Positions 17,569-26,480 are shown, numbered from the stretch's first letter. The stretch is DNA of 64,000 bases from Tenuifilum sp. 4138str (GCF_041102575.1 NZ_JBGCUE010000002.1:186001-250000), one strand, 5' to 3'. A program made the numbers and translations. The notes: generated by a model from the sequence alone, not told the origin.

Positions 17569-17710
17569 GCACTGGCTACAACACGCGGTCATAAAACATG
17601 CCGGTTTCAGTGGGTTTTCGAGCGTTTCGTCCCGCCTCATGGGTTTGTCACGGGGGATACGGACGCAACCTTGCAATCCGGCACGTTTCATACCGCCAAC
17701 CGTTGTGCAC
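17569..17710 (+). other. Imperfect palindromic boundary element A (attC-like)
   Basis: The two ends are imperfect inverted repeats: ACAACACGCGGTCATAAAAC near the left against the complement of the right end ...CGTTTCATACCGCCAACCGTTGT. An inner stem CCCG/CGGG lies between them. It ends CCGTTGTGCAC. It aligns over most of its length with element B (18556-18690), sharing for example CATAAAACAT, GGTTTCAGTG and ACGGGGGATA. Size, folding and position after a gene resemble integron attC sites, but the core is not a clean GTTRRRY. Confidence 0.55.
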
Positions 17711-17765
17711 AATTATAGAGATCAATGCCGACATGAAAAATTGAACTTTCAAATAATTTTACATA

Positions 17766-18197
17766 ATGAGTAAGGAGAATGAAATAAAAGATTTTTTAAC
17801 GGCTGATTCCTCATCGGTAAAGAAAAAACCAGAAGAGTTATTATCCGTTCCTTCTAGTCCATTCCTAAATATCAAACGTGACTTAAATGAAGAAGATTTA
17901 AAAAGTCCCGCAGTACAGAGATTGCTATTAAGTGAAAACGACAAGCTTGAACATCAGGTTCATAGATTGGAAATTTTTGAAGAGAAGTTCCATTCACTTG
18001 ATAAGGAATGTGCTGTGCTAAAAGAAAAGGTAAGTCAAAATACTGCATTTGAGATTATTTTTACAACATGTATTGCGATTGGCTCTGCACTATGTGGAAT
18101 CTCAAGTTTGTATTGGTCTCAAAAAGGATATATTCTTCTATTAATTGGTTTAGGACTTACATTGGGTGGTATTTTAGCTAAAATTGTTAAAAAATGA
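17766..18197 (+). CDS. Unknown membrane protein with coiled coil
   Basis: A 143-residue protein, family not recognised. A polar N-terminal half with several prolines leads into a coiled coil (~60-90, KLEHQVHRLEIFEEKFHSL). Two membrane helices follow (about 95-115 and 121-140) separated by a tight SQKGY turn. It overlaps the next gene by 4 bases (ATGA), so the two are translationally coupled. Both sit in one cassette-like unit. Confidence 0.65.
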   Translation: MSKENEIKDFLTADSSSVKKKPEELLSVPSSPFLNIKRDLNEEDLKSPAVQRLLLSENDKLEHQVHRLEIFEEKFHSLDKECAVLKEKVSQNTAFEIIFTTCIAIGSALCGISSLYWSQKGYILLLIGLGLTLGGILAKIVKK

Positions 18198-18553
18198 AAA
18201 TTCAAATTCATTCATTTATAGACAAGGGAAATATTAATTCTGAACGGATTGCTTTGAGAGCTTCTGCAGATTGTAATCTTAAATTCTTTTGTATACACTT
18301 AACTTACGAATTAAGTTCAGGTGGCTTCTATAATCAACCTAAACATACTTATTGGTTTCCACCTCAGGATATAAAATCCGGAGATTGGATTGTTATTTAC
18401 ACTGGACATGGTAAATCTTCTAGTAAGAAAAATGAGGACGGTTCAACTTCATATTTTTACTATTGGGGATTAGATAATATTATATTTAATAAACCTGAAG
18501 ATACGATTGTACTTGCAGAATTAAATACATGGCAAACTAAGAATAATAGATAA
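18194..18553 (+). CDS. Unknown small beta-rich protein
   Basis: A 119-residue soluble protein with alternating strands and aromatic residues. KSGDWIVIYTGHGKSSSKK (about 74-92) recalls the core of lamin-tail-like immunoglobulin folds, a weak resemblance only. There is no signal peptide. The start overlaps the upstream membrane protein gene by 4 bases, suggesting a two-protein unit. Function unknown. Confidence 0.62.
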   Translation: MKIQIHSFIDKGNINSERIALRASADCNLKFFCIHLTYELSSGGFYNQPKHTYWFPPQDIKSGDWIVIYTGHGKSSSKKNEDGSTSYFYYWGLDNIIFNKPEDTIVLAELNTWQTKNNR

Positions 18554-18555
18554 CT

Positions 18556-18690
18556 GTACACAACATGCTGGCATAAAACATAGTGGTTTCAGTGTAGTTT
18601 GCAAGCTCGTCTCCCGTTGCCAAGGTCAGTAACGGGGGATAGGTTCGCAGCCACGCAATACGCTAGGTTTCATACACATAACCGTTAGGA
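18556..18690 (+). other. Imperfect palindromic boundary element B (attC-like)
   Basis: Left arm ACACAACATGCTGGCATAAA and right arm GGTTTCATACACATAACCGT are imperfect inverted repeats. The inner stem CCCGTT/AACGGG is perfect. The right end CCGTTAGGA is one base off the integron core GTTRRRY. It is homologous to element A. Confidence 0.55.
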
Positions 18691-18714
18691 ACCATTCTGA
18701 AGAAATTATGATGT

Positions 18715-19884
18715 ATGGATAAAAAAACAACACTTGATATACTTTATCAAGAAAGAAACAGATTAAATCAAAAATATAGTACTCATGGATGGAATTTGTG
18801 GGCTGCAATAGGTGCATTATCTGCTCTAACATGGACATTCTTATCTCAAATTGAAACAAAATCATTTGCAACTAAAGAAGTTATTTCTGTTTTTATTATT
18901 TGTTTTTGTCTCTATTATTTATTTTATATTTCATACTCCTTAATCAAACCTAATCAATTTTCAAAAGAACTAATAACTAAAAGATATTACTATTTCGACA
19001 AAGACTTTTCAAATATCAAGTTTAGTATAATCTCTCATATAATTTTATTTAGTTTTTTTATTTACTCTAATTGGAGTTTAGGTTATTTGAGTGGAATATT
19101 CTCTATAGTTTTTATTGTTTTAAACATTGGAATTATTGTTTATCTAGTATTATTATTATTTTTAAGTATTATCAATATTCCTATACCAAAGGATACAAAC
19201 CCTTCCTTTAAATTTACAACAATACTAATTCTTAGACTTTTAATTATTGGAATTATCTTAATAATAATTGGTTTAATAATTAATATTAGAAGTAAAGATT
19301 TAATTTCTTCAATTAAATTTGGCTTTATAATTTTCGGATTTTATTATTTAATTATTTTATTAAATAATATGTTAAGACCGAATAAAATATTAGACAAAAT
19401 TGATGAACTTGTTGAATGTGCACTTTTCGAAAAGAAAACAAATGAAAATATTTTAAATGAACTTGAAATTTTAATACTAGGATTAGAATTAAGAGCATAT
19501 TTCGAAACAACACTAATAAATTATTTCAATGCTATTGATAAATTTGAGAAACATTGTGAGCTTCTAAATGAAGACATTGATGAATTCAAAACTGCTGAAA
19601 AAGATTTATCAACAATTATTGGTGCTATAAATATTGACAATAAAATAGAAGAGATTTTAAAAAAAGTTGATGTTTTAGGCAATGATATAGATGATATTGA
19701 AAAATATAGCAAAAGGATATTAAACAAAATCGCTACTATTATTTTTTATAAAAACACAAAAGATGATATAGTGAAAATTATTGAGTCGGTTAGATTGAGA
19801 TTTAACGAAAGTAAAGAAAAATATAACATTACAAAGAATAAAGTTTTGTCAATGTTAGAAAACTATAGGAATCTTAAAAGATAA
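18715..19884 (+). CDS. Unknown multi-pass membrane protein with coiled-coil tail
   Basis: A 389-residue protein of unrecognised family. Six or so hydrophobic helices occupy ~25-220 (two near 25-80, the rest ~100-220). A long acidic/lysine-rich helical region follows (~225-389) that is probably cytoplasmic coiled coil. The gene is strikingly AT-rich, more so than any other in the window, which suggests a foreign origin. It is the last member of the array and is closed by boundary element C. Confidence 0.65.
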   Translation: MDKKTTLDILYQERNRLNQKYSTHGWNLWAAIGALSALTWTFLSQIETKSFATKEVISVFIICFCLYYLFYISYSLIKPNQFSKELITKRYYYFDKDFSNIKFSIISHIILFSFFIYSNWSLGYLSGIFSIVFIVLNIGIIVYLVLLLFLSIINIPIPKDTNPSFKFTTILILRLLIIGIILIIIGLIINIRSKDLISSIKFGFIIFGFYYLIILLNNMLRPNKILDKIDELVECALFEKKTNENILNELEILILGLELRAYFETTLINYFNAIDKFEKHCELLNEDIDEFKTAEKDLSTIIGAINIDNKIEEILKKVDVLGNDIDDIEKYSKRILNKIATIIFYKNTKDDIVKIIESVRLRFNESKEKYNITKNKVLSMLENYRNLKR

Positions 19885-20028
19885 AAAACGGTGCCTATCA
19901 GGCTGTTCCTTTCACTGGGGCTTATGACGCAGATGCAGAATATTTATTACATTTAACTAACTTTTTAACGGCGGATAACGCCGCTGGCGGTTAACTCCCC
20001 AGCAGTTTAAACCGCCGACCGTTACACA
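19885..20028 (+). other. Imperfect palindromic boundary element C (attC-like, diverged)
   Basis: Left arm AAACGGTGCC...CACTGGGGCTTA mirrors the right arm, whose complement reads TAACGGTCGGCGG...GCTGGGGAGTTA. A GC-rich inner hairpin (GGCGGATAACGCCGC) lies between. The right end is GACCGTTACACAAT. It has the same layout as A and B but little direct sequence identity. Confidence 0.45.
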
Positions 20029-20328
20029 ATAAAATTAACCTAACACCTCTGTTCACTACATTCTAATAAAGCTATTCTTTTGTGAGCTCTAAACTGGGTC
20101 AGGGTAATCACATCATGACAAAGTATGGAAGTTTCTTAATCCCGTCATTTTTACAGTCAACTATCAACAAACAAATATCAACTACCTTCAACGCAATGAA
20201 GTGTAAGCTTGAAGAACCAGGGATGTTGGTTAGCAAGAAGAAATTGTGCCTCATTTAAAGTAAACCCATCCTCCCAATTAGGTTTTACAGAATAGAATGA
20301 ATAAATTCGCGTATCCAAGCGATACGAA
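20029..20328. other. Spacer without visible gene
   Basis: Three hundred bases between the array and the MeaB gene. No reading frame, hairpin terminator or good promoter was found. ATCAAC-type short repeats occur around 20161-20185. Confidence 0.5.
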
Positions 20329-21432
20329 ATGGAACAGAAAAAGAAAGAGGAGAAAAGCGCACTTATAGTAAATCCGGGCATTGAACAGCCACCCATGGTG
20401 AATGAGGATGCCATTAAACGTTTCAAGGCTAAAAAGCGAAAGCTGCTGAGCGCTGAGGAGTATATGGATGGTATAAAGAATGGTAATATTCCCATACTCA
20501 GCCAGGCCATTACCCTTATTGAGAGTTCGCTTCCGCAGCATCAGGAGCTGGCAAGGGAACTGGTTGAGCAATGCCTCCCCCTTTCGGGTCGTTCGGTTAG
20601 GATTGGTATAACCGGTGTTCCCGGAGTTGGTAAAAGCACTTTCATTGAGGCGCTGGGAAGCACCATAACCGCTCAGGGACACAAGCTGGCCGTGCTGGCC
20701 GTTGACCCAAGCAGCGAGCGGAGCAAGGGAAGCATACTTGGCGATAAAACCCGCATGGAGTCCCTTAGCGCCGATCCCAATGCATTCATCAGGCCTTCGC
20801 CCTCGGCGGGTTCACTGGGCGGGGTTGCCCGCAAAACGCGCGAGACCATTATTCTTTGCGAAGCTGCCGGTTTCGATACTATATTTATCGAAACGGTTGG
20901 TGTTGGGCAAAGCGAGGTGGCGGTTCATTCCATGGTCGATTTCTTTCTGCTGCTTATGCTCGCCGGTGCCGGCGATGAACTCCAGGGAATTAAGCGCGGC
21001 ATAATGGAAATGGCCGATATGATTGCCATTACCAAAGCCGATGGAAGCAACATCCAAAAGGCAAAACTTGCTCAGGCCGAGTACCAGAACGCCCTACACC
21101 TTTTCCCTGCCACGGAATCGGGATGGGTACCCCAAGCGGTTACATGCTCATCGGTTAACAAAACAGGTATATTGGAGATTTGGAGTACCATAAACCAGTA
21201 CATGGCATTTACCAAGGCAAATGGCTACTTTAGCCACAGGCGAAGCCAGCAGGCAAAGTACTGGATGTACGAAACCATAAACGAGGAGCTGAAAAACCGT
21301 TTTTACCACAGCACACAGGTGAGTACCATGATTAAATGGATTGAGCACGAGGTTACTCATAACAAGCTTAGCTCATTTGCGGCCGCACAAAAACTAATCG
21401 ATGTGTATTTTGAACAGAATGGTAATAAGTAG
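20329..21432 (+). CDS. meaB: MeaB/ArgK-type GTPase, chaperone of methylmalonyl-CoA mutase
   Basis: A 367-residue G3E-family P-loop GTPase that protects and loads cobalamin on methylmalonyl-CoA mutase. Walker A GVPGVGKS is at 96-103, the family motif VDPSSERSKGSILGDKTRM at 125-143, and the switch/Walker B region ETVGVGQSE at 188-196. AITKADG near residue 234 is the guanine-specificity motif. Length is usual for MeaB. The mutase genes are not in the window. The next gene starts 6 bases later. Confidence 0.93.
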   Translation: MEQKKKEEKSALIVNPGIEQPPMVNEDAIKRFKAKKRKLLSAEEYMDGIKNGNIPILSQAITLIESSLPQHQELARELVEQCLPLSGRSVRIGITGVPGVGKSTFIEALGSTITAQGHKLAVLAVDPSSERSKGSILGDKTRMESLSADPNAFIRPSPSAGSLGGVARKTRETIILCEAAGFDTIFIETVGVGQSEVAVHSMVDFFLLLMLAGAGDELQGIKRGIMEMADMIAITKADGSNIQKAKLAQAEYQNALHLFPATESGWVPQAVTCSSVNKTGILEIWSTINQYMAFTKANGYFSHRRSQQAKYWMYETINEELKNRFYHSTQVSTMIKWIEHEVTHNKLSSFAAAQKLIDVYFEQNGNK

Positions 21433-21438
21433 AATTCT

Positions 21439-22023
21439 ATGACCTTTGATGAGATAAAACAACGTTTAAAGCACTACACGGTTGGCATTGCCGGTGCAGG
21501 TGGACTTGGCAGTAATGTAGCCATGCACCTCACGCGGGTTGGCATTGGAAAGCTGGTAGTTGCCGACTTTGATGTAGTTCAGGAAAGCAACCTGAACAGG
21601 CAGTTCTACTTCAGGCACCAGCTTGGCGCCAAAAAGGTTGAGGCGCTAAAAACAAACCTTTTAGCCATAAACCCGGAACTTAACATAGTAATACACAGTA
21701 TTAAACTCGATGCCCTAAGCATCAAGGAAATTTTTAGTGATGTTGATATTATGGTTGAGGCCTTTGACAGGGCCGAAATGAAAGAGGTAATTGCCGAGGT
21801 TTTCCAAACCGAATACCCCAACATTCCCCTGGTAATGGGCAATGGTATGGCCGGTTGGGGTAAATCGAACGAAATGCGGGTTAACCGGTTTGGCAACCTT
21901 TACATCTGCGGCGATGGAGTATCGGAGATTGCCGATGAACTACCTCCCCTCTCGCCCAGGGTGGGTATCTGTGCAGCCATGCAGGCCAACGTGGTTTTGG
22001 AATTGCTGTTGGGTAGCAAGTAG
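21439..22023 (+). CDS. ThiF-like sulfur-carrier adenylyltransferase
   Basis: A 194-residue E1-like enzyme of the ThiF/MoeB/HesA superfamily, which adenylates the C-terminal glycine of a ThiS-type carrier. The nucleotide-binding GAGGLGSNVA is near residues 15-24, and DFDVVQESNLNRQFYF near 42-57 supplies the conserved Asp, Asn and Arg. It is the short form without a C-terminal rhodanese domain, and the zinc cysteine pairs of MoeB are not evident. No other thiamine gene is in the window. Located 6 bases after meaB. Confidence 0.82.
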   Translation: MTFDEIKQRLKHYTVGIAGAGGLGSNVAMHLTRVGIGKLVVADFDVVQESNLNRQFYFRHQLGAKKVEALKTNLLAINPELNIVIHSIKLDALSIKEIFSDVDIMVEAFDRAEMKEVIAEVFQTEYPNIPLVMGNGMAGWGKSNEMRVNRFGNLYICGDGVSEIADELPPLSPRVGICAAMQANVVLELLLGSK

Positions 22024-22080
22024 TATAAGTCAAGTCCTGCAGCTTCATAAAGAAGCGATAGCCTTTTAATACAAAATCTG

Positions 22081-22113
22081 TTTGAAGCAAAATCAATTTA
22101 TACTATATCTTTG
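22081..22113 (+). promoter_or_regulatory. Promoter of riboflavin synthase gene
   Basis: TTTG (22081-22084), 21-base spacer, TATCTTTG (22106-22113). It ends 24 bases before the ribE start. No FMN riboswitch-like leader fits in this space. Confidence 0.7.
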
Positions 22114-22137
22114 CATCAAAAGTAAAAATCAAACTTC

Positions 22138-22761
22138 ATGTTTTCAGGAATAGTTGAGGAACCGGCAAAAGTGGTTGCGTTGGAGCGGGAAAAGGAGAAC
22201 CTGCATATCACCCTAACCTGCTCGTTTGTAAATGATTTAAAGATTGACCAGAGCGTTTCGCACAATGGCGTTTGTTTAACTGTAGTGAAAAAGGACAACG
22301 CTACTTACACTGTTACCGCCATTAAGGAAACCCTTGAGAAATCGAACCTGGGGCAACTCAAGGTAGGCGATAAGGTTAACGTGGAACGCAGCATGAAAAT
22401 CGATAGCCTGCTCGATGGGCATATGGTACAAGGCCATGTTGACCAAACTGCCGTTTGCACCGATGTTCAGGAAGCCGATGGTAGCTGGTACTACACCTTT
22501 GAGTACGACCCCTCCAAGGGGAATATTACCGTTGAAAAGGGTTCAATTGCCGTAAACGGCGTAAGCTTAACGGTGGTTAACTCCCGTGAGAACTCGTTTC
22601 AGGTGGCTATAATCCCCTATACATACGAGCATACCAACTTTCATGAAATTAAGAAAGGAACCGTTGTAAACCTGGAGTTCGATATTGTTGGTAAATACAT
22701 CACCAAAATACTTAAGCAGTACCTGGAATCGGGCCAGCTTAACAGGCTTACCGGCAAGTAA
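22138..22761 (+). CDS. ribE: Riboflavin synthase, alpha subunit
   Basis: A 207-residue enzyme that converts two 6,7-dimethyl-8-ribityllumazine molecules to riboflavin. The two lumazine-binding barrels are visible as an internal repeat: MFSGIVEE...HNGVCLTVV and DGHMVQGHVDQ...VNGVSLTVV. The N-terminal MFSGIVEE and the C-terminal helix region are standard and length is normal. The histidine kinase gene starts 5 bases after it, an unusual companion. Confidence 0.95.
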   Translation: MFSGIVEEPAKVVALEREKENLHITLTCSFVNDLKIDQSVSHNGVCLTVVKKDNATYTVTAIKETLEKSNLGQLKVGDKVNVERSMKIDSLLDGHMVQGHVDQTAVCTDVQEADGSWYYTFEYDPSKGNITVEKGSIAVNGVSLTVVNSRENSFQVAIIPYTYEHTNFHEIKKGTVVNLEFDIVGKYITKILKQYLESGQLNRLTGK

Positions 22762-22766
22762 AACAA

Positions 22767-23825
22767 ATGACGGTTAAAAAAATCTTTGAATCGCCACGCT
22801 CCCTCTCGTTAACTATTGCATCTATAGTTAGCGTACTGGCTGCAGTATGTTTTCTGTTTATCGTCAACTTTACGCAGGGGCAACAGCTGCTTAAGCTTGT
22901 TGCCTTTACGCTTTCTGTTTTTACAATAACCTTTCTGAGTAGCCTTTTACTGGTCAACCTTTTTGTATCAAAAAGGATTAAGCCTCTATACAAGGCTTTA
23001 TACAGCATTGATAAGGCCAACGCCGACCTTGTTGACGAGCTTGACCAGAACAACCTGTTACAGCGGCTCGAATACGACTTAAGGGTATGGGCCGAAGCAA
23101 AAACTGACGAAATAGACCGGTTAAAGCAGATGGAGCGTTACCGTAAGGAGTTCCTGGGAAACGTATCGCACGAGCTTAAAACGCCTATTTTTAATATTCA
23201 GGGATATGTGCTCACCCTGCTGGATGGCGGACTGGAGGACCCAAGTATTAATCGGCGTTACCTGGAACGTACCGAGAAAAGCATAAACCGCCTAATTGGT
23301 ATTGTTGAGGATCTGGAGCTAATCACAAAGCTCGAGGCTGGTGAGCTGCAGCTCAACCTGGAACGCTTCAACATTATAAGCCTGATTGAGGAAACATTTG
23401 AGGCCCTTGAGGAAAGGGCAAAGCAGAAAAATATCACCCTGAAACTTGACAAGGAGTTTGGCAAGCCTGTTTGGGTTTATGCCGATAAAAAAAGAATCTC
23501 GCAGGTACTTTATAATCTTATTATCAACTCCATTTTTTATGGGAAGGAAGACGGGGTAACCACTGTATCGGTTTCCGATATTGGAACAAGGGTACAGGTT
23601 GAAGTAAACGATAATGGTATTGGGATTGACCAGAAGGATTTACCCCGAATATTTGAACGCTTTTACAGGGTTGATAAAAGCCGTTCGCGCGACCAGGGTG
23701 GAACCGGGCTTGGCCTTGCCATTGTAAAGCATATCATTGAAGGGCACAAGCAGGTTATTGGTGTGCGCAGTAGCCTAAACCAGGGAACAACCTTTAGCTT
23801 TACGCTCGATAAACCTAAAAAATAG
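22767..23825 (+). CDS. Sensor histidine kinase, PhoR-like
   Basis: A 352-residue membrane kinase. Two membrane helices (about 15-35 and 45-67) enclose a very short external loop, followed by a HAMP-like linker. The dimerisation helix carries NVSHELKTP with the phospho-acceptor His135. N, G1 and G2 boxes of the HATPase domain are present: NLIINSIFYG, DNGIGIDQKDL and GGTGLGLAIVKHI. No response regulator gene is adjacent, so its partner is elsewhere. It is likely co-transcribed with ribE. Confidence 0.92.
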   Translation: MTVKKIFESPRSLSLTIASIVSVLAAVCFLFIVNFTQGQQLLKLVAFTLSVFTITFLSSLLLVNLFVSKRIKPLYKALYSIDKANADLVDELDQNNLLQRLEYDLRVWAEAKTDEIDRLKQMERYRKEFLGNVSHELKTPIFNIQGYVLTLLDGGLEDPSINRRYLERTEKSINRLIGIVEDLELITKLEAGELQLNLERFNIISLIEETFEALEERAKQKNITLKLDKEFGKPVWVYADKKRISQVLYNLIINSIFYGKEDGVTTVSVSDIGTRVQVEVNDNGIGIDQKDLPRIFERFYRVDKSRSRDQGGTGLGLAIVKHIIEGHKQVIGVRSSLNQGTTFSFTLDKPKK

Positions 23826-23843
23826 GCAGCACCAAGCTGCGTT

Positions 23844-24719
23844 TTAGTACTCAATGATTTGTTTCCGCCTATCGAGCGAGGGGTAAAGCTCGTATCGCAA
23901 AGCCTGATAGTCGATTAGTTGACCCTCTGAGTTATAAACCGATATAAACTTAAGCATGCCCTTATCGTTGTACTCAAGGGTTGTTCGGCTTAGTAGTTTC
24001 CCCGCAGAATCGAACTCCTCCACCGCTGAGCGCAGGTTCTTCTTGTTATACTCGTATTTAAAGCTTTTAGCTTCCTTACGGCCGTCGGCAAAGGTTTTTG
24101 TAATAGTTTCAGCCACCTTCCTGCCCAAGGTGTCGTAAGTGGGTTTACAACTTAAATTCACTATGGAGTCAACCGGAATATAGCCCTTTGATACTTTAAC
24201 CTGACGTAGTATTTCGGTTCCGTAGTTGTCATAAACCGACTTGGTTCGGTAAACCCGCTTCCCTTTGCTGTTGTGGGCATCAACCTGAATAGGTAGTCTG
24301 TTTTGGTACTTAAAGCTAAGTGTAACGTAATGAACTGTATCGCCAGGGTTTACCAGGTAAACCTTTTGGGTAGCTACTAGCGAATCGGGTGTATAGGTGA
24401 AAAGGCTGTACCTGAAAAGCTTTTCGCTAGCAAATTCATCGGTTCTAACAATTTGTTTCCCCTCATAGGTGTGCCAAATGTAGCGATACACCCCCTGGGT
24501 TTCATAATCGCGGAAAAGAATTGTATGGACTCTATCGAGCGAATCCTTAATCTCCTGCTTAATGGCCCGGCTATTAATTGTTCGTTTTCCGTCCTTTATC
24601 TCATAGCGGCTGGTTACAATCACACGCCTTACATTCTGCGGTGGACGGTTTTGAGCCTCGGCATTTACAAGGCAAAGCATCAGTAACAGAACAACTAAAG
24701 GGGTAACTTTTAGCCTCAT
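23844..24719 (-). CDS. Secreted protein with YD-type repeats, unknown function
   Basis: A 291-residue protein with a Sec signal peptide (cleavage probably after AEA near 22). The C-terminal half has a regular strand pattern of the type YDTLGRKV, FDSAGKLL, YNDKGMLK and YNSEGQLI, resembling RHS/YD or MORN-like beta repeats. No catalytic motif is seen. It is convergent with the histidine kinase gene, only 18 bases apart, with no obvious terminator between. Confidence 0.75.
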   Translation of the reverse strand: MRLKVTPLVVLLLMLCLVNAEAQNRPPQNVRRVIVTSRYEIKDGKRTINSRAIKQEIKDSLDRVHTILFRDYETQGVYRYIWHTYEGKQIVRTDEFASEKLFRYSLFTYTPDSLVATQKVYLVNPGDTVHYVTLSFKYQNRLPIQVDAHNSKGKRVYRTKSVYDNYGTEILRQVKVSKGYIPVDSIVNLSCKPTYDTLGRKVAETITKTFADGRKEAKSFKYEYNKKNLRSAVEEFDSAGKLLSRTTLEYNDKGMLKFISVYNSEGQLIDYQALRYELYPSLDRRKQIIEY

Positions 24720-24817
24720 AGCAATCAGTTTTTATGTTGCAATTTAACGAAATTTTCCCTGAAAGGTTTTACGCTAAAACTGTTTTGAAAATTATGAGCA
24801 GTAAACTACCTATTTGT

Positions 24818-24825
24818 TACATTTG
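24818..24825 (+). promoter_or_regulatory. -7 element of the dapD promoter
   Basis: TACATTTG matches TAnnTTTG, 17 bases before the start codon. A -33 TTTG at the usual distance is not evident. Confidence 0.45.
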
Positions 24826-24842
24826 CAAAAATGTTTGACTAG

Positions 24843-25661
24843 ATGCATGAAGATTTAAGACAACTTGTTGAGCAAGCCTGGGATAACAGGGAACTTCTTA
24901 ACCAGAAAGAGTACATTCAGGGTATCGAGGCTGTTATTGACTTACTCGATAAGGGGCAAATCCGTGTAGCACAACCCATTGAAAAGGGTTGGCAGGTAAA
25001 TGAATGGGTCAAGAAAGCGGTACTGATGTACTTTCCCGTACGGAAACTTGAGGTTATGGAGGCAGGGATTCTGCAATTCTACGATAAAATACCCCTTAAA
25101 CGGGATTTTGCTGCGATTGGTGTACGCGCTGTACCGCATGCCGTAGCCCGCTATGGCAGTTACCTTGCCAAGGGTGTAGTGCTGATGCCCTCGTACGTTA
25201 ACATTGGGGCATATGTTGATGAAGGGACCATGGTGGATACATGGGCCACCGTGGGCTCCTGCGCTCAAATTGGGAAAGGTGTCCACCTTAGCGGTGGCGT
25301 TGGAATTGGCGGGGTTCTTGAACCCGTTCAGGCTGCACCCGTAATAGTTGAGGATGGCTGCTTTATTGGTTCGCGTTGTATCATAGTTGAGGGGGTGCAC
25401 ATTGGCCGGGAAGCTGTACTTGGCGCCAATGTTGTGATAACTCAATCAACAAAAATAATTGATGTGTCGGGCCCTGAGCCTGTTGAATACCGCGGATATG
25501 TTCCGGAACGCTCAGTAGTTATACCGGGATCATACACAAAAAAATTCCCAGCCGGCGATTATCAGGTTTCGTGCGCATTAATTATTGGTAAACGCAAGGA
25601 ATCTACTGACCTAAAAACCTCGCTCAACAACGCCCTCAGGGATTTTGGGGTGAGTGTTTAA
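24843..25661 (+). CDS. dapD: Tetrahydrodipicolinate N-succinyltransferase
   Basis: A 272-residue enzyme of the succinylase branch of lysine/diaminopimelate synthesis, using succinyl-CoA. The left-handed beta-helix hexapeptide region runs from about residue 105 to 225. It contains VNIGAYVDEGTMVDTWATVG, GKGVHLSGGVGIGGVLEP and the Asp/Glu-rich VEDGCFIGSRC typical of DapD. Length matches the family. It stands alone with its own -7 element. Confidence 0.95.
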   Translation: MHEDLRQLVEQAWDNRELLNQKEYIQGIEAVIDLLDKGQIRVAQPIEKGWQVNEWVKKAVLMYFPVRKLEVMEAGILQFYDKIPLKRDFAAIGVRAVPHAVARYGSYLAKGVVLMPSYVNIGAYVDEGTMVDTWATVGSCAQIGKGVHLSGGVGIGGVLEPVQAAPVIVEDGCFIGSRCIIVEGVHIGREAVLGANVVITQSTKIIDVSGPEPVEYRGYVPERSVVIPGSYTKKFPAGDYQVSCALIIGKRKESTDLKTSLNNALRDFGVSV

Positions 25662-25802
25662 CACGAGTACCGTGAGTTGCGCTACATGCAAAGAAATTGC
25701 TAGAAACATTTTCGTATAAAGAAATTTCGGAAACTTAAATTGATTGACAATTGAAAGGATTTAATAAGGCTTAAGACTAGGAAAAGTTAATAACTTTGTC
25801 CT

Positions 25803-26480
25803 ATGAGCCTTGTAAAATATAGTAAAATCAGTGATTATAAAATTAAAAAAGTTCTTCGACATTTTTGCGCCGATGTTGATGCCACAAAAACCGCATACCT
25901 ATTAGGCATTAACCGGAATACGATAAATCGGCTATACAAGATATTTCGGGAAGCCATATATCGTTCAAGGATTGAGACCCTTCAGGCGATACTGCTCACG
26001 AAAGAATTAGAATTTGATGAGGCCTACTTCGGATCTAAGCGCATTCGAGGCAAAGTGGGTATTCATAAAAGGGGGCGGGGAACCTGGAAGCGTCCAGTTT
26101 TTGGTGTATTCGAACGCAACGGAGAGGTGTACACCGAACTCATTCCCGACAGCAGCCGCAAATCGCTTCAACAGGTAATCCTCAAACGTGTAAGCCCCGA
26201 TGCGGTGGTTTACTCCGATGGCTGGAGGGGGTATGATGGGCTGGTTGACGTAGGCTATAGCAAGCACTTCAGGGTCAATAAGTCCAAGCATTTCTCTGAC
26301 GGGAAAGGCGTTCACATCAATGGCATTGAATCTTTCTGGAGTTTCACCAAAAGGCGATTGTCCAAGTTCAACGGAGTGAAAGCCCACTTTGACCTCCACC
26401 TAAAGGAGTGCGAATGGCGATGGAAAAAGTCGGAAGAACAGATGTTCAAAGAACTAGTGCTTTTGTTGAAACGTGAATAA
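25803..26480 (+). CDS. IS1595-family (ISXO2-type) transposase
   Basis: A 225-residue DDE transposase. An N-terminal helix-turn-helix (AYLLGINRNTINRLYKIFR) is followed by the ISXO2-like domain. Catalytic acidic residues are in LEFDEAYFG, VVYSDGWRGYDG and INGIESFWSFTKRRL. The zinc ribbon seen at the N-terminus of many relatives is absent. TAACTTTG at 25791-25798 just before the ATG could be its promoter, overlapping a GGAAAAGTTA/TAACTTTGTCC palindrome. The frame is intact. Confidence 0.92.
   Translation: MSLVKYSKISDYKIKKVLRHFCADVDATKTAYLLGINRNTINRLYKIFREAIYRSRIETLQAILLTKELEFDEAYFGSKRIRGKVGIHKRGRGTWKRPVFGVFERNGEVYTELIPDSSRKSLQQVILKRVSPDAVVYSDGWRGYDGLVDVGYSKHFRVNKSKHFSDGKGVHINGIESFWSFTKRRLSKFNGVKAHFDLHLKECEWRWKKSEEQMFKELVLLLKRE

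Noticed and set aside
17518-17773. Short reading frames on both strands across 17518-17773
   Set aside because: They lie inside palindromic element A and its flanks, have no domain or start signal, and their composition follows the palindrome.
18194-18553. Assignment as a lamin-tail domain protein
   Set aside because: Only one short segment is similar; too weak to name a family.
22024-22137. Possible FMN riboswitch upstream of riboflavin synthase
   Set aside because: Only a promoter and 24 bases of leader fit before the start; no conserved multi-helix RNA is visible.
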